Shown here one piece after another: positions 15,984 through 24,888 of a stretch of 64,000 bases of DNA (its first letter is position 1; every line of letters starts with the position of its first letter). The position numbers and the translations under genes are program-made. The notes under the pieces are model-generated. The model had not been told where the DNA came from and did not search any database. It saw nothing but the letters and a program-made list of their open reading frames with translations. The stretch is from Streptomyces katrae. Its GTDB lineage: Bacteria; Actinomycetota; Actinomycetes; Streptomycetales; Streptomycetaceae. The stretch lies in NCBI RefSeq assembly GCF_002028425.1, contig NZ_CP020042.1, positions 7,043,560-7,107,559 of the forward strand. Reading direction: 5' to 3'.

Positions 15984-18900
15984 ATGCGGATCGCGCGCAG
16001 GACGGTACTGCAGGCGGCTTCGGCCGGAACGCTGGCGACGCTGCTGCGCCGGCCGCAGGCGGTGGCGGCGCCCGCCGTCCCCGGCCGGGCCCCGGCGCAG
16101 CCGTCCGACACGGTCCGGCTGCGGTTCACCCGTGCGACCAACGGCGCCGCCACGGCCACCCCCTCCCTGGACCGCGTCGTCGCCGAGGTCCAGGGCGTCC
16201 TGTGGTCGCTGCCGCGCGACGGCTCCCCGGCGACCCGGCTCACCCCGCCCGATCTGGAACCCGGCCGCCCCGTCCTCTCCCCGGACGGCAGCCGGGTGGC
16301 CCTGTGCGCCTACCGTGGCGGGAACTTCCACATCTGGGTGATGCGGGCCGACGGCACCGGGCTGCGCCGGCTCACCGACGGCCCCTTCGACCACCGCGCC
16401 CCGGCCTGGTCGCCCGACGGCCGCACCCTCGCCTTCTGCTCCGAACGCGGCGGCGACCCCGTGACGGGCAGCCCGTACCGGATCTGGACCGTGGCCCTGG
16501 GCGACGGCGGCCTGCGCCGCCTCACCGGCGTCCCCGGACAGGACGGCCCGGAACAGGGCGGCGCCTGGGAGGACTTCGACCCCGTCTTCACCCCCGACGG
16601 CTCCCGCGTGCTGTTCGTCCGCGCCACCCCCGCCGGCGAGGGCAGCCTCACCGCCCGCACCCTCGCCTCCGCGGCCACCGACGGCACCGGCCCCGTACGC
16701 ACCGAGCACACCGCCGGCGAAGGCAGCCTGCTGGCCCCCGCCCTCTCCCCGGCCGGACGCACCGCCTGGCTCTGCGCCACCCCCGGCCCCCGCAAGGCGG
16801 AGCACCTGACCCTCTACGCCGACGGCCGGCCCGTCCCCCTCGACGGCGACCTCGCCCCGGCGCCCCCGCGCTGGCTCGGCGAGGACCGGCTGCTGGTCAC
16901 CCTCGACGGGCGCTTCCGCGCCGTCCGCCCCCACCGCGAGCGCACCGGCGAGGAGATCCCCCTCGACGCCACGCTGGAGGTGGCCCGCCCCCGCCACCGG
17001 ATCAAGGAGTACGCCCTGGAGGCCGAACGGCCCCTGCCCGTACGCGGGATCCACCTGCCCGCCCTCTCGCCCGACGGCCGCAGCGTGGCCTTCGCCGCCC
17101 TCGGCGGCCTCTGGGTCGCGGACGTCACCGGCGGAGCCCCGCGCCGCATCCTCCGGGCGAAGACGACCGCCTACCCCCAGAACCCGGTGTGGACCCCGGA
17201 CGGCCGCGCCCTGCTCTACACCGACGACCGCGACGGGCTGAACGCCGTACGCCGCCGGGACCTCGCCGACGGCCGCGAGAGCGTCCTGTCCCCGCCCGGC
17301 CGCGTCTACGGCTCCCTCTCCCCGGACGGCACCCGCCTCGCCGCCCTCGACCTCTCCGGCAGGCTCTGCGTCCGCGACCTCGCCACCGGCACGGAAACCC
17401 CCCTCGTCACCGCCCTCGGCGGCGGCGGACTGCCCAGCCCGCCCAGCTGGTCGCCCGACGGACGCCACCTCGCCCTCTGCGACCGCAACCGGCTCAGCCG
17501 CCGCTTCCGCGAGGGCTACAACCTGATCCGGATCGTCGACACGACCACCGGCGCGGCCCGCCTCCAGGCCCTCGCCCCGCACGCCTCGCTCTCCGACCGC
17601 TACGCCTCCGGGCCCGTCTGGTCGCCCGACGGCCGCTTCCTGGCCTGCGTCAGCGAGTCCGCCCTGTGGCTGCTGCCCGTCACCCCCGACGGCACCCCCA
17701 CCGGCGCCGCCCGCCGCCTCACCGACGAGAGCGCCGACCACCCCTCCTGGTCCGGGGACTCCCGCACCCTGCTCTACCAGTCCGCCGGCCGCCTGCGCCT
17801 GCTGCCCCTCGACGCCGACGGCCGCCCCGCCGGAGCCCCGCGCACCGTCCCCCTCGCCCTCACCCACCGCCGCCCCGCCCCCGTGGACACCGTCGTGCAC
17901 GCCGGACTGCTGTGGGACGGCACCGGCACCCCGCCCCGCGCCGACGTCGACGTCCTCGTCAGCGGCGGCCGCGTCACCGCCGTCGAACCCCACCGCCCCG
18001 GCCGCCGCGCCGCCCGCACCGTCGACGCCTCCCGGGGCACCGTCCTGCCCGGCCTGTGGGACTCCCACGTCCACCCGTACCCCTACACCTACGGGGCCCG
18101 CCAGGGCGTGCTCCACCTCGCCTACGGGGTCACCACCGCCGTCTCCCTCGGCGGCTCCGCCTACGAACAGGCCCGGCTGCGCGAGGACATCCGGGCCGGC
18201 CTGCTCGCCGCGCCCCGGCTGCTGGCCGGCGGGGAACTCCTCGACGGCTCCCGCGTCGCCTACAGCATGGGCCGCGCCCACCGCACCCCCGAGGGCTTCA
18301 CCCGCTCCCTGGCCCGGGCCGCCGCCCTGGACTGGGACTTCGTCAAGACCTACGTCCGCGCCCCCTACGCCGCCATGGAGGAGGCCGCCCGCTTCGCCCA
18401 CGAACGGCTCGGCGTCCTGTCCGGCTCCCACCTGTGCGCCCCCGGCATCCAGTCCGGCCAGGACCTGACCACCCATCTGATCGCCACCGAACGCGCCGAG
18501 TACGGCCACGGCGCCACTCCCGCGGGCCACACCGAACAGGACACCCTGGAGGTGTACACGCGCGGCCGCTTCGACCTGATCGCCACCCCCTTCACGGCCT
18601 TCCCCCTCATCGGCGCCGACCCCTCCCTCGCCGCCGATGCCCGCGTCACCGCACTGATGCCGCCCTGGGACGCCGCCGCCGTCAAGGCCGCGGCCGCCCA
18701 GCCGCCCGCCGCCGAACAACTCGACGCCATGGAAAGGGAAGTGGCCGTCTACCGCGCCGTCCTGGCCGGCGGCGGCCGGGTCGCCCTGGGCACCGACGCC
18801 CCCCTCACCCCCGTCGGCCTCCATCTCCACCTCGCCCTGCGCGCCCTGCACCGCTACGGCCTGTCCCCGGCCGAGGCCCTCACCACCGCCACCCGCACCC

Positions 18901-19184
18901 CGGCCCGCGTCTTCGGCGCCGACGACCACCTGGGCACGGTCGAACCCGGGAAGTACGCCGACCTCACCCTCGTCGACGGCGACCCCTTCACCGACTTCGC
19001 CGACCTGGTCCGGGTCCGCGCGGTGCTGCGCGCGGGCATCCTCCACGAACGCGACGCCCTGGAAGCCGCCTTCCCCGCTCCCGCCCCGCCGGCCACCGCG
19101 TCCGTCCCGGCCGCCTGGCACCCCGTCCGGCACCAGATGCAGCGCGACGCCTGCTGCAACACCCCCCACCAGCACGGGGGTTAA
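15984..19184 (+). CDS. Exported TolB/WD40-like propeller fused to amidohydrolase
   Basis: A 1066-residue TAT substrate (MRIARRTVLQAASAGTLATL). Residues about 60-620 carry repeated propeller blades marked by LSPDGSRVA, WSPDGRTLAF, TPDGSRVLF and WSPDGRHLAL. Residues about 640-1020 form a metal-dependent amidohydrolase domain: DSHVHP, KTYV, SGSHL, YGHG and GTDAPL give the expected His, His, Lys, His, His and Asp ligands. The C-terminus is odd, ending RDACCNTPHQHGG, a possible extra metal site. The propeller probably presents or gates the substrate (peptides or imides are typical of the family). Substrate unknown. Confidence 0.85.
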   Translation: MRIARRTVLQAASAGTLATLLRRPQAVAAPAVPGRAPAQPSDTVRLRFTRATNGAATATPSLDRVVAEVQGVLWSLPRDGSPATRLTPPDLEPGRPVLSPDGSRVALCAYRGGNFHIWVMRADGTGLRRLTDGPFDHRAPAWSPDGRTLAFCSERGGDPVTGSPYRIWTVALGDGGLRRLTGVPGQDGPEQGGAWEDFDPVFTPDGSRVLFVRATPAGEGSLTARTLASAATDGTGPVRTEHTAGEGSLLAPALSPAGRTAWLCATPGPRKAEHLTLYADGRPVPLDGDLAPAPPRWLGEDRLLVTLDGRFRAVRPHRERTGEEIPLDATLEVARPRHRIKEYALEAERPLPVRGIHLPALSPDGRSVAFAALGGLWVADVTGGAPRRILRAKTTAYPQNPVWTPDGRALLYTDDRDGLNAVRRRDLADGRESVLSPPGRVYGSLSPDGTRLAALDLSGRLCVRDLATGTETPLVTALGGGGLPSPPSWSPDGRHLALCDRNRLSRRFREGYNLIRIVDTTTGAARLQALAPHASLSDRYASGPVWSPDGRFLACVSESALWLLPVTPDGTPTGAARRLTDESADHPSWSGDSRTLLYQSAGRLRLLPLDADGRPAGAPRTVPLALTHRRPAPVDTVVHAGLLWDGTGTPPRADVDVLVSGGRVTAVEPHRPGRRAARTVDASRGTVLPGLWDSHVHPYPYTYGARQGVLHLAYGVTTAVSLGGSAYEQARLREDIRAGLLAAPRLLAGGELLDGSRVAYSMGRAHRTPEGFTRSLARAAALDWDFVKTYVRAPYAAMEEAARFAHERLGVLSGSHLCAPGIQSGQDLTTHLIATERAEYGHGATPAGHTEQDTLEVYTRGRFDLIATPFTAFPLIGADPSLAADARVTALMPPWDAAAVKAAAAQPPAAEQLDAMEREVAVYRAVLAGGGRVALGTDAPLTPVGLHLHLALRALHRYGLSPAEALTTATRTPARVFGADDHLGTVEPGKYADLTLVDGDPFTDFADLVRVRAVLRAGILHERDALEAAFPAPAPPATASVPAAWHPVRHQMQRDACCNTPHQHGG

Positions 19185-19248
19185 CCCCACCGGACGGTCA
19201 CCGGGCCGCCGGATGGGGACCCGGCCGCGGACCGGCGAGGCTTGCCCC

Positions 19249-20769
19249 ATGACGACGCACCGGACCAAGGCCTCCCTGCTCGCCCTCGCCACCGCCACCG
19301 CCCTGACCGCGGCCGCCGTACCGGCCGCCTCCGCGGCACCGGTGGCCGCCGAGGGCCCCCGCACCCCCGCGCCCCGCCTCGACTGGCACCCCTGCGCCAA
19401 GCCCGGCGGCCCCGCCGCGCAGGAGTGCGCCGACCTCCCCGTCCCCCTCGACTACGCCGACCCGGCCGGCCCGCGGATCAGCGTGGCCGTCTCCCGCATC
19501 CGCAGCGACCGCCCCGCCGCCCGCCGGGGCACCCTCGTCGTCATCCCCGGCGGCCCCGGCGGCTCCGGCGTACAGCGCCTGACGCAGAAGGGCGCCGCCC
19601 TCCAGAAGGAGCTCGGCGGCACCTACGACCTCGTCGCCTTCGACCCCCGGGGTGTCGGCGGCAGCACCACCGCGCACTGCGGCATCGCCCCCGAGGACCG
19701 CTACCTCACCGCCCTGCGCTCCTGGCCCGGCCCGGGCGGCGACATCAGCGGCAACGTCGACCGCTCCCGGCGCATCGCCGAGGCCTGCGCCGCGAACGGC
19801 GGCCCCGTCCTGCGCAGCTTCACCACCGCCAACCAGGTCCGTGACATGGACCGCCTGCGCACGGCCCTCGGCGAGCGCAAACTCTCCGCCTGGGGCGTCT
19901 CGTACGGCACCTACGTGGGCGCCGTGTACGCGCAGACCTACCCCGGGCGCACCGACCGCTGGGTGCTCGACAGCAGCGGCGACCCCGACCCGCAGCGGGT
20001 CGCCCGGGGCTGGCTCGCCAACATGGCCAAGGGCGCCGACGACCGCTTCCCCGACTTCGCCGCCTGGGCCGCCCACCCCGACCGGGACCGCGAAGGCCTG
20101 CGCCTGGCCCAGCGCCCCGAGGAGGTGGAACCCCTCGTGCTCTCCCTCGCCGAAGCCCTGGACCGGATCCCGCGCCCGTCCGCCACCGAGGGGGTGCCCC
20201 TGACCGGCAACGGCCTGCGCCAGGCCCTGCAGAACGCCCTCTACTCGGATTCCGCCTTCCCCGCGTTCGCCCGGCTCCTCGTCTCCCTGCGGGACCCGGC
20301 GGCCACGCCCGCCCTCCCGCCGGAGCTGGCCCAGCCCCTGCGCGACCAGGACGCCGCCCAGATGGTCGCGGTCATCTGCAACGACGTCGCCTGGCCCCTC
20401 CTGCCCGCCGCCGGCCGGCAGCGCGCCGTGGACGAGGACCGTGCCCGTCACCCCCTGACCGCGGGCATGCCGGTCAACGTCACCCCTTGCTCCTTCTGGA
20501 AGGACCGGCCCGTACAGAAGCCCACCCGGATCACCGACGACGGCCCCTCCGACGTCCTCATGGTGCAGAGCCGCCGCGACCCGGCCACGCCCCACTCCGA
20601 GAGCCTGAAGATGCGCCGGGCCCTGGGCGGCCGGGCCGTGATGGTCACCGTCGAGCAGGGCGGCCACGGCATGTACCTCGGCAACGGCAACGCATGCGGG
20701 GACCGCGCCGTCACCCGCTTCCTGACCACCGGGGTCCGCCCCGCCCGGGACACCGACTGCCCGAACTGA
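19249..20769 (+). CDS. Secreted TAP-like alpha/beta hydrolase (peptidase)
   Basis: A 506-residue exported hydrolase of the tripeptidyl-aminopeptidase / SlpD group. The signal peptide ends near AASAAPVAA. The oxyanion region is PGGPGGSG, the nucleophile is Ser218 in GVSYG, and the catalytic Asp/His lie in the C-terminal TAP-like domain (SRRDPATP, GGHGMY). ATG at 19249 replaces the longer open frame. These enzymes usually trim peptides from the N-terminus outside the cell. A paralogue with an altered nucleophile motif is at 24889. Confidence 0.85.
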   Translation: MTTHRTKASLLALATATALTAAAVPAASAAPVAAEGPRTPAPRLDWHPCAKPGGPAAQECADLPVPLDYADPAGPRISVAVSRIRSDRPAARRGTLVVIPGGPGGSGVQRLTQKGAALQKELGGTYDLVAFDPRGVGGSTTAHCGIAPEDRYLTALRSWPGPGGDISGNVDRSRRIAEACAANGGPVLRSFTTANQVRDMDRLRTALGERKLSAWGVSYGTYVGAVYAQTYPGRTDRWVLDSSGDPDPQRVARGWLANMAKGADDRFPDFAAWAAHPDRDREGLRLAQRPEEVEPLVLSLAEALDRIPRPSATEGVPLTGNGLRQALQNALYSDSAFPAFARLLVSLRDPAATPALPPELAQPLRDQDAAQMVAVICNDVAWPLLPAAGRQRAVDEDRARHPLTAGMPVNVTPCSFWKDRPVQKPTRITDDGPSDVLMVQSRRDPATPHSESLKMRRALGGRAVMVTVEQGGHGMYLGNGNACGDRAVTRFLTTGVRPARDTDCPN

Positions 20770-20813
20770 CCCCGCTCCCCGGCCGGCGCGGGGACCGGTG
20801 GTTCACTGGCCGC

Positions 20814-21482
20814 ATGCCGCTCGACTCCTACGGCGTGCTGTCAGGGACGCTGCACCGCCACTTCCGCGACCAGCCCGACACCATGGGGCGCTGGTTCCAC
20901 GTCAACCTCGAGGTCGACGCGCCCGCCGGCCGCTACCGGTGCGCCGTCGACGTGGACAGCAAACAGTCCGCCACCGGCGTCCAGTGGAAGGTGTTCACCC
21001 TGGCCGCCTCGATCCTCGACCCGGTGCCGGCCATGGGCCCCGGCTACCACGAACTGTCCATGTCCAGCGGCTCCGGCGCCCTCGACTACCAGCGCCACCC
21101 GGCCCTCGCGGACCGTCCGGGCTGCCTGTTCCCGCGCCGTCCCCCCGCCTGGCTCCAGGCCCTCGTGGACCGGCTGCACCCGCCGCACCCGTGGGTCTCG
21201 GGTTCCAACCTCGACGCCGCCCAGGCCCTGGAGCCCATCCTGGTCCCCGGGCGTGAAGTGCTGGTCTTCGGCGAGCCCTTCGACCACGGCCTCGGGATGC
21301 ACAACGTCCACCAGAACCAGGGCGACCCCTCCGGCAGCCAGTGGTGGCCCGACAACGGCACCTGGCAGGACGGGGCCACCCTCACCCGGCGCCCGGACGG
21401 CCGGTACGACGTCTTCCTGAACAAGTTCTCCAGCCAGGCGGACCACACCGACGCGAACGGCCACCCCACGACGGGCCCCTGA
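20814..21482 (+). CDS. DUF2278 (YukJ-like) protein
   Basis: A 222-residue cytosolic protein resembling the YukJ/DUF2278 family. Markers are YGVLSGTLHRHF, FHVNLEV, YRCAVDVDSK, and the conserved end with GMHNVHQNQGDP followed by WWPDNGTWQDGA. No enzyme activity is established for the family. The ATG at 20814 lacks a strong Shine-Dalgarno. It is convergent with the PGRP gene, 27 bases apart. Confidence 0.75.
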   Translation: MPLDSYGVLSGTLHRHFRDQPDTMGRWFHVNLEVDAPAGRYRCAVDVDSKQSATGVQWKVFTLAASILDPVPAMGPGYHELSMSSGSGALDYQRHPALADRPGCLFPRRPPAWLQALVDRLHPPHPWVSGSNLDAAQALEPILVPGREVLVFGEPFDHGLGMHNVHQNQGDPSGSQWWPDNGTWQDGATLTRRPDGRYDVFLNKFSSQADHTDANGHPTTGP

Positions 21483-21509
21483 CCCCCGGTCATGCCGTCG
21501 GCCGGGCGG

Positions 21510-22628
21510 TCAGGCGGGCAGTTCCCCGATGCCGGGGAGCAGACCCCCGAACGGGTCCGCGGCCAGCCGGCGCAGCGCGGGGAGCTGCCGGTAGAGGGCG
21601 GTCCCGGGGCACTCGGTGGCGAACACGTCGCGGTGGCCGGAGACCCGCTCCACCGTCACCCGCTCACCGCGCCGCAAGCGGCCGTTGTCGACGGAGGAGG
21701 TCAGGGTCACCGTGCCGGACGGGTCGTGCCCGTACCGGCGCAGGGCCCAGCCCGCGAGCCGGGCGACGGCCTCCGCCGCCGCGGGCGGGGCCTCCTCGTC
21801 CGTGTACAAGCCGATCACGGCGACGCCCAGGGTGTCGGTGTTGAAGCCGAGGGTGTGCGCGCCGGTGACGGGCCGGTCGGAGCCGCCCGCCCGGCCCTCG
21901 AAGACCGTCCCGCACTTGTCGACCACGTAGTTGTAGCCGAGGTCCTTCCAGCCGTTGACCCGCTCGTGGAGGGTCTGCAGCCCGCGCACGATCGCGGGGG
22001 AGTCGGCGCAGTCGTAGGCGTTGGTCTGCGCGGTGTGGTGGACGAACACGGCCTTGACCTCCCGGCCGTACACCACCGGGCTGCCGTCGTCCCGCGCCGC
22101 GCCCCAGTCGGCGCGGGGGACCACCCTCGGGCGGCGCGGGAGGGCGCCGGCCCCCTCGTAGGCCGCCCTCACGGGGCCGAATGCCGGGGCGGCGGACCGG
22201 GGACGGGCCGACGGGCCGGGGCCGGGGTCGGCCAGGTCCAGGCGCAGTCCGGGTGCCAGGGCGGCGTCCGCGTCCGCGGCCCGGACCTCGACCCCGGTGG
22301 AGGGCCCGGCCCACCAGGGCTCGCCGGGCTCCAGCACCGTCCAGCCGGACCAGGAGCCGGAGGCACGGGACCTCGTACGGACCCGGTACCCGCCGGGGGC
22401 GGGGGGCCGGCCCGCGGGTTCGGTGACGGCCAGCATGCTGAAGCCCGAGGTGTGCGCGGCGGTGAGGACGGGACCCGTGGTGCCGGCGGTGAGGGTGAAG
22501 GCCCGGGCGGTCGCGGGGGGAGGGGCGGCGGGCTGGTCCCCGGTCGCGGCCGTGGCGGTGAGCGCGCAGATCACGGCGGCGGTCACGGTCACTGCGGCGC
22601 TCGTGTGCCGTGATCGGCGGCTTGGCAC
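21510..22628 (-). CDS. PGRP-type N-acetylmuramoyl-L-alanine amidase, secreted
   Basis: A 372-residue exported protein. The N-terminal signal is HTSAAVTVTAAVICALTATA, followed by a beta-rich region of about 140 residues. The Amidase_2/PGRP domain spans about 170-350: RADWGA, VFVHHTAQTN, LGYNYVVDKCGTVFEGRAGG and GHRDVFATECPG supply the zinc His, His and Cys ligands. It should cleave the stem peptide from muramic acid in cell wall. The start is GTG with GAGGGGGA upstream. It lies downstream of the CBS gene, separated by a strong terminator. Confidence 0.9.
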   Translation of the reverse strand: MPSRRSRHTSAAVTVTAAVICALTATAATGDQPAAPPPATARAFTLTAGTTGPVLTAAHTSGFSMLAVTEPAGRPPAPGGYRVRTRSRASGSWSGWTVLEPGEPWWAGPSTGVEVRAADADAALAPGLRLDLADPGPGPSARPRSAAPAFGPVRAAYEGAGALPRRPRVVPRADWGAARDDGSPVVYGREVKAVFVHHTAQTNAYDCADSPAIVRGLQTLHERVNGWKDLGYNYVVDKCGTVFEGRAGGSDRPVTGAHTLGFNTDTLGVAVIGLYTDEEAPPAAAEAVARLAGWALRRYGHDPSGTVTLTSSVDNGRLRRGERVTVERVSGHRDVFATECPGTALYRQLPALRRLAADPFGGLLPGIGELPA

Positions 22629-22653
22629 GCGGTACTTCCCCCTCGTCGACGCA

Positions 22654-22690
22654 ATGCGCCGGCCGGGCTCCAGGAGCCCGGCCGGCGCAT
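22654..22690 (-). terminator. Terminator between CBS protein and PGRP genes
   Basis: A perfect 16-bp stem (ATGCGCCGGCCGGGCT with its complement) and a 5-base loop, downstream of the CBS gene and 26 bases upstream of the PGRP start on the minus strand. Confidence 0.75.
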
Positions 22691-22792
22691 CACCACTTCG
22701 CTGACCGGTTGCTTCAACGAGGGGACCGGCGGGGGGTTACGGGTGTCCGGCGGGAGGTCGCGGGGACCGGCCGGCGGACGCCGCGGATCCCG

Positions 22793-23227
22793 TCAGTTCG
22801 CGGCGTAGACGCGGACCGCGAACTCCGCGATCTCCGCGTCCGAGAGGTTCCTCGCCAGATTGGCCTCGGTGATCATCCCGATCAGCCGGTGCCCGCCGGC
22901 CACGTCGATGACCGGCAGCCGCTTGATCTGGTGGATCTCCATGGTGTCCACCGCCTCCTGCGCGTTGCTGTCGGCGTCCACCCAGAACAGCGTCCCGGCG
23001 AGTTCCCCGGCCTTCATCGCCGCCGGGTCCCGGCCCTCGGCGCAGCACTTGACGACGATGTCGCGGTCGGTGATCAGCCCCTGGAGGCGCTGGTCGTCCC
23101 CGCAGATGGGCAGGCAGCCGACGTTCAGGTCGCGCATCATCCGCGACGCGTCCAGCAGGCTCTGGTCCTCCCGGACGCACTGGACCCCCTTGGTCATGAT
23201 GTCCCGGGCCCGCAGGTTCCTGGTCAT
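22793..23227 (-). CDS. Tandem CBS-domain protein
   Basis: A 144-residue soluble protein made of two CBS motifs (about 8-60 and 73-128): ARDIMTKGVQCV, LITDRDIVVK, IKRLPVIDVAGG and IGMITEANLARN. CBS pairs bind adenosine ligands and act as energy or redox sensors. ATG at 23227 follows GAGGAGGAGCC, an ideal site. It is divergent from the TetR gene at 23412. Confidence 0.88.
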   Translation of the reverse strand: MTRNLRARDIMTKGVQCVREDQSLLDASRMMRDLNVGCLPICGDDQRLQGLITDRDIVVKCCAEGRDPAAMKAGELAGTLFWVDADSNAQEAVDTMEIHQIKRLPVIDVAGGHRLIGMITEANLARNLSDAEIAEFAVRVYAAN

Positions 23228-23363
23228 GGCTCCTCCTCGGCTCCGACGAGTGGTCCGTGCCTTGTACACCCTCCCCTTCGAGGACAGCACGGATGGGCCC
23301 GCCCGGCGCGCCGAACGGCGGGCCCGGACCCCGCGCGGTTCTCGACCCCCGCGTGCGTTCTTG

Positions 23364-23374
23364 ACCGATCGTTC
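23364..23374 (+). promoter_or_regulatory. TetR operator motif copy 1 (ACCGATCGTTC)
   Basis: First of two direct copies of ACCGNNCGTTC upstream of the TetR gene; the surrounding 14-bp unit GTTCTTGACCGAYC is tandemly repeated. A third copy lies before the SDR gene at 24060. Confidence 0.5.
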
Positions 23375-23404
23375 TTGACCGACCGTTCCAGACGGCTTTA
23401 TGAT
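23375..23404 (+). promoter_or_regulatory. Leaderless promoter of the second TetR gene
   Basis: TTGACC (23375-23380), an 18-bp spacer and TATGAT (23399-23404) are followed by seven bases and GTG at 23412. This rules out ATG at 23400, which lies inside the -10 box. The second ACCGNNCGTTC copy (23378-23388) overlaps the -35 and spacer, as expected for autorepression. Confidence 0.6.
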
Positions 23405-23411
23405 CTTCGAT

Positions 23412-23996
23412 GTGGCCAGGACCAAGGAATTCGATCCGGACGCCGCGCTGCAGTCGGCCCTCGAGCTGTTCTGGCGGCGCGGTTACGAGGCGACGTCGGT
23501 CGCGGACCTCGTCGCGCACCTCGGCATCGGGCGCGCCAGCATCTACGCGACCTTCGGCAGCAAGCGTGAGCTCTACCTGAAGGCGCTGGACCGCTACGCC
23601 GAGACGCAGAACCCGCTCCTGCTGGCGGAGCTGTCCCGGCCGGGGCCGGCACTGCCCGCCGTGCGGGAGGTGGTCCGCCGCTTCGCCGCGGAGGCGGCCT
23701 CCCCGGGCCGGCGGCGGACCGGGTGCTTCGTCACCAACACCGCCGCCGAGCTGGCCGCGCACGACGGCGACGCGGCCCGCCGGGTCCAGGCGAACTGGGA
23801 CCGCTTCGAGACCCTGCTGCACTCCGCGCTCGTGCGGGCCCAGGGCCAGGGCGAGCTGCCGGAGGGGCGTGACCCGCAGGCGCTGGCCCGCATGCTGCTG
23901 GTGCTGCTCCAGGGCGTCCGGGTCGTCGGCAAGGCCTCGGACGACCCGGCCCGGGTGCGGGACGCGGCCGAACAGGCCCTGGCCCTGCTGGACTGA
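23412..23996 (+). CDS. TetR/AcrR family regulator
   Basis: A 194-residue repressor-type protein: HTH in LVAHLGIGRASIYATFGSK and a C-terminal ligand pocket with GCFVTNTAAELAAHDGD. The GTG start sits at the predicted transcription start, with no Shine-Dalgarno, so translation is probably leaderless. It lies upstream of, and codirectional with, an SDR gene; the two promoters share the ACCGNNCGTTC motif. Its closest relative in the window is the TetR at 11538, which also precedes an SDR gene. Confidence 0.9.
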   Translation: MARTKEFDPDAALQSALELFWRRGYEATSVADLVAHLGIGRASIYATFGSKRELYLKALDRYAETQNPLLLAELSRPGPALPAVREVVRRFAAEAASPGRRRTGCFVTNTAAELAAHDGDAARRVQANWDRFETLLHSALVRAQGQGELPEGRDPQALARMLLVLLQGVRVVGKASDDPARVRDAAEQALALLD

Positions 23997-24056
23997 CCCG
24001 ACCCGCGGAACAAAGGCGAGGAGAGCCTCGCGGCTCTCTTCCGTATGCCTTCATTC

Positions 24057-24071
24057 TGAACCGTTCGTTCA
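24057..24071. promoter_or_regulatory. TetR operator motif upstream of the SDR gene
   Basis: TGAACCGTTCGTTCA has TGAAC/GTTCA arms and contains ACCGTTCGTTC (24060-24070), the third copy of the motif found twice before the TetR gene. It abuts an AT-rich AAATAT that may be a -10 box. Confidence 0.55.
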
Positions 24072-24110
24072 AATATGGGCCCTGCGTGGCCCTCAAGGGA
24101 GTCACCGAAC

Positions 24111-24869
24111 ATGAACCGCTTCACCGGCAAGACCGTCCTGGTGACCGGCGCCGGCTCCGGCATCGGCCGTGCGACCGCCCTCGCCTTCGCCGCCGAGGGG
24201 GCCCGCGTGGTCGCCGCCGGACGCACCGCGGCCCCGCTGGAGGAGACCGTGGCCCTCATCGCGGCCGCCGGCGGCACCGCCGCCGCCGTCCCCGCCGACG
24301 TCACCGACTCCGGCCGGCTCGCCGGCCTCGTGCGGGAGGCCGTGGAGCGCTTCGGCGGGCTCGACGTCGCCGTCAACAACGCCGCGATCCTGCGGGGCAC
24401 CGTCCCCGCCGCCGACATCGCCGAGGAGGACTGGGACGCGGTGCTGCACACCAACGTCACCGGCGTCTGGCTGGCGATGAAGCACGAGATAGCCCACATG
24501 CGCGAGAACGGCGGCGGCGTCATCGTCAACATCTCCTCCAACCTGGGCGCCCACACCCGCATCCCGAACGCCGCCGCCTACGTCACCTCCAAGGCGGCCG
24601 TCGCCGCCCTCACCCGCGCCGCGGCCCTCGACCACATCCGCGAGGGTGTCCGCATCAACGCGGTCAGCCCCGGCGCCACCGCCGCGCCCATGTCCCTGCG
24701 CCCGGGGGAGACCGAGGCCGACCGCGCCCGGCGGATCAAGGGCGAGAACCCCCTCGGCCGCCTCGCGGAGGCCGAGGAGGTGGCCGCGGCCGTGCTGTAC
24801 CTGGCCTCGCCGGAGGCCGGAGCCGTGGTCGGAACCGACCTCGTGGTCGACAGCGGCTCCTCGGCCTGA
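24111..24869 (+). CDS. SDR family oxidoreductase
   Basis: A 252-residue classical SDR: TGAGSGIG near residue 12, NNAAI, NISSN with the catalytic Ser, YVTSK with Tyr and Lys, and a C-terminal GTDLVVDSG. NAD(P) dependent; substrate unknown. ATG at 24111 follows CAAGGGAG. It is 114 bases downstream of the TetR gene and has its own operator-like palindrome, so it is the likely regulated target. Confidence 0.87.
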   Translation: MNRFTGKTVLVTGAGSGIGRATALAFAAEGARVVAAGRTAAPLEETVALIAAAGGTAAAVPADVTDSGRLAGLVREAVERFGGLDVAVNNAAILRGTVPAADIAEEDWDAVLHTNVTGVWLAMKHEIAHMRENGGGVIVNISSNLGAHTRIPNAAAYVTSKAAVAALTRAAALDHIREGVRINAVSPGATAAPMSLRPGETEADRARRIKGENPLGRLAEAEEVAAAVLYLASPEAGAVVGTDLVVDSGSSA

Positions 24870-24888
24870 GGGCCCGGCGGGCGGGAGC

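Noticed and set aside
23400..23402. ATG as start of the second TetR gene
   Set aside because: It lies within the predicted -10 box TATGAT and has no ribosome site; GTG 23412 fits the usual family start.
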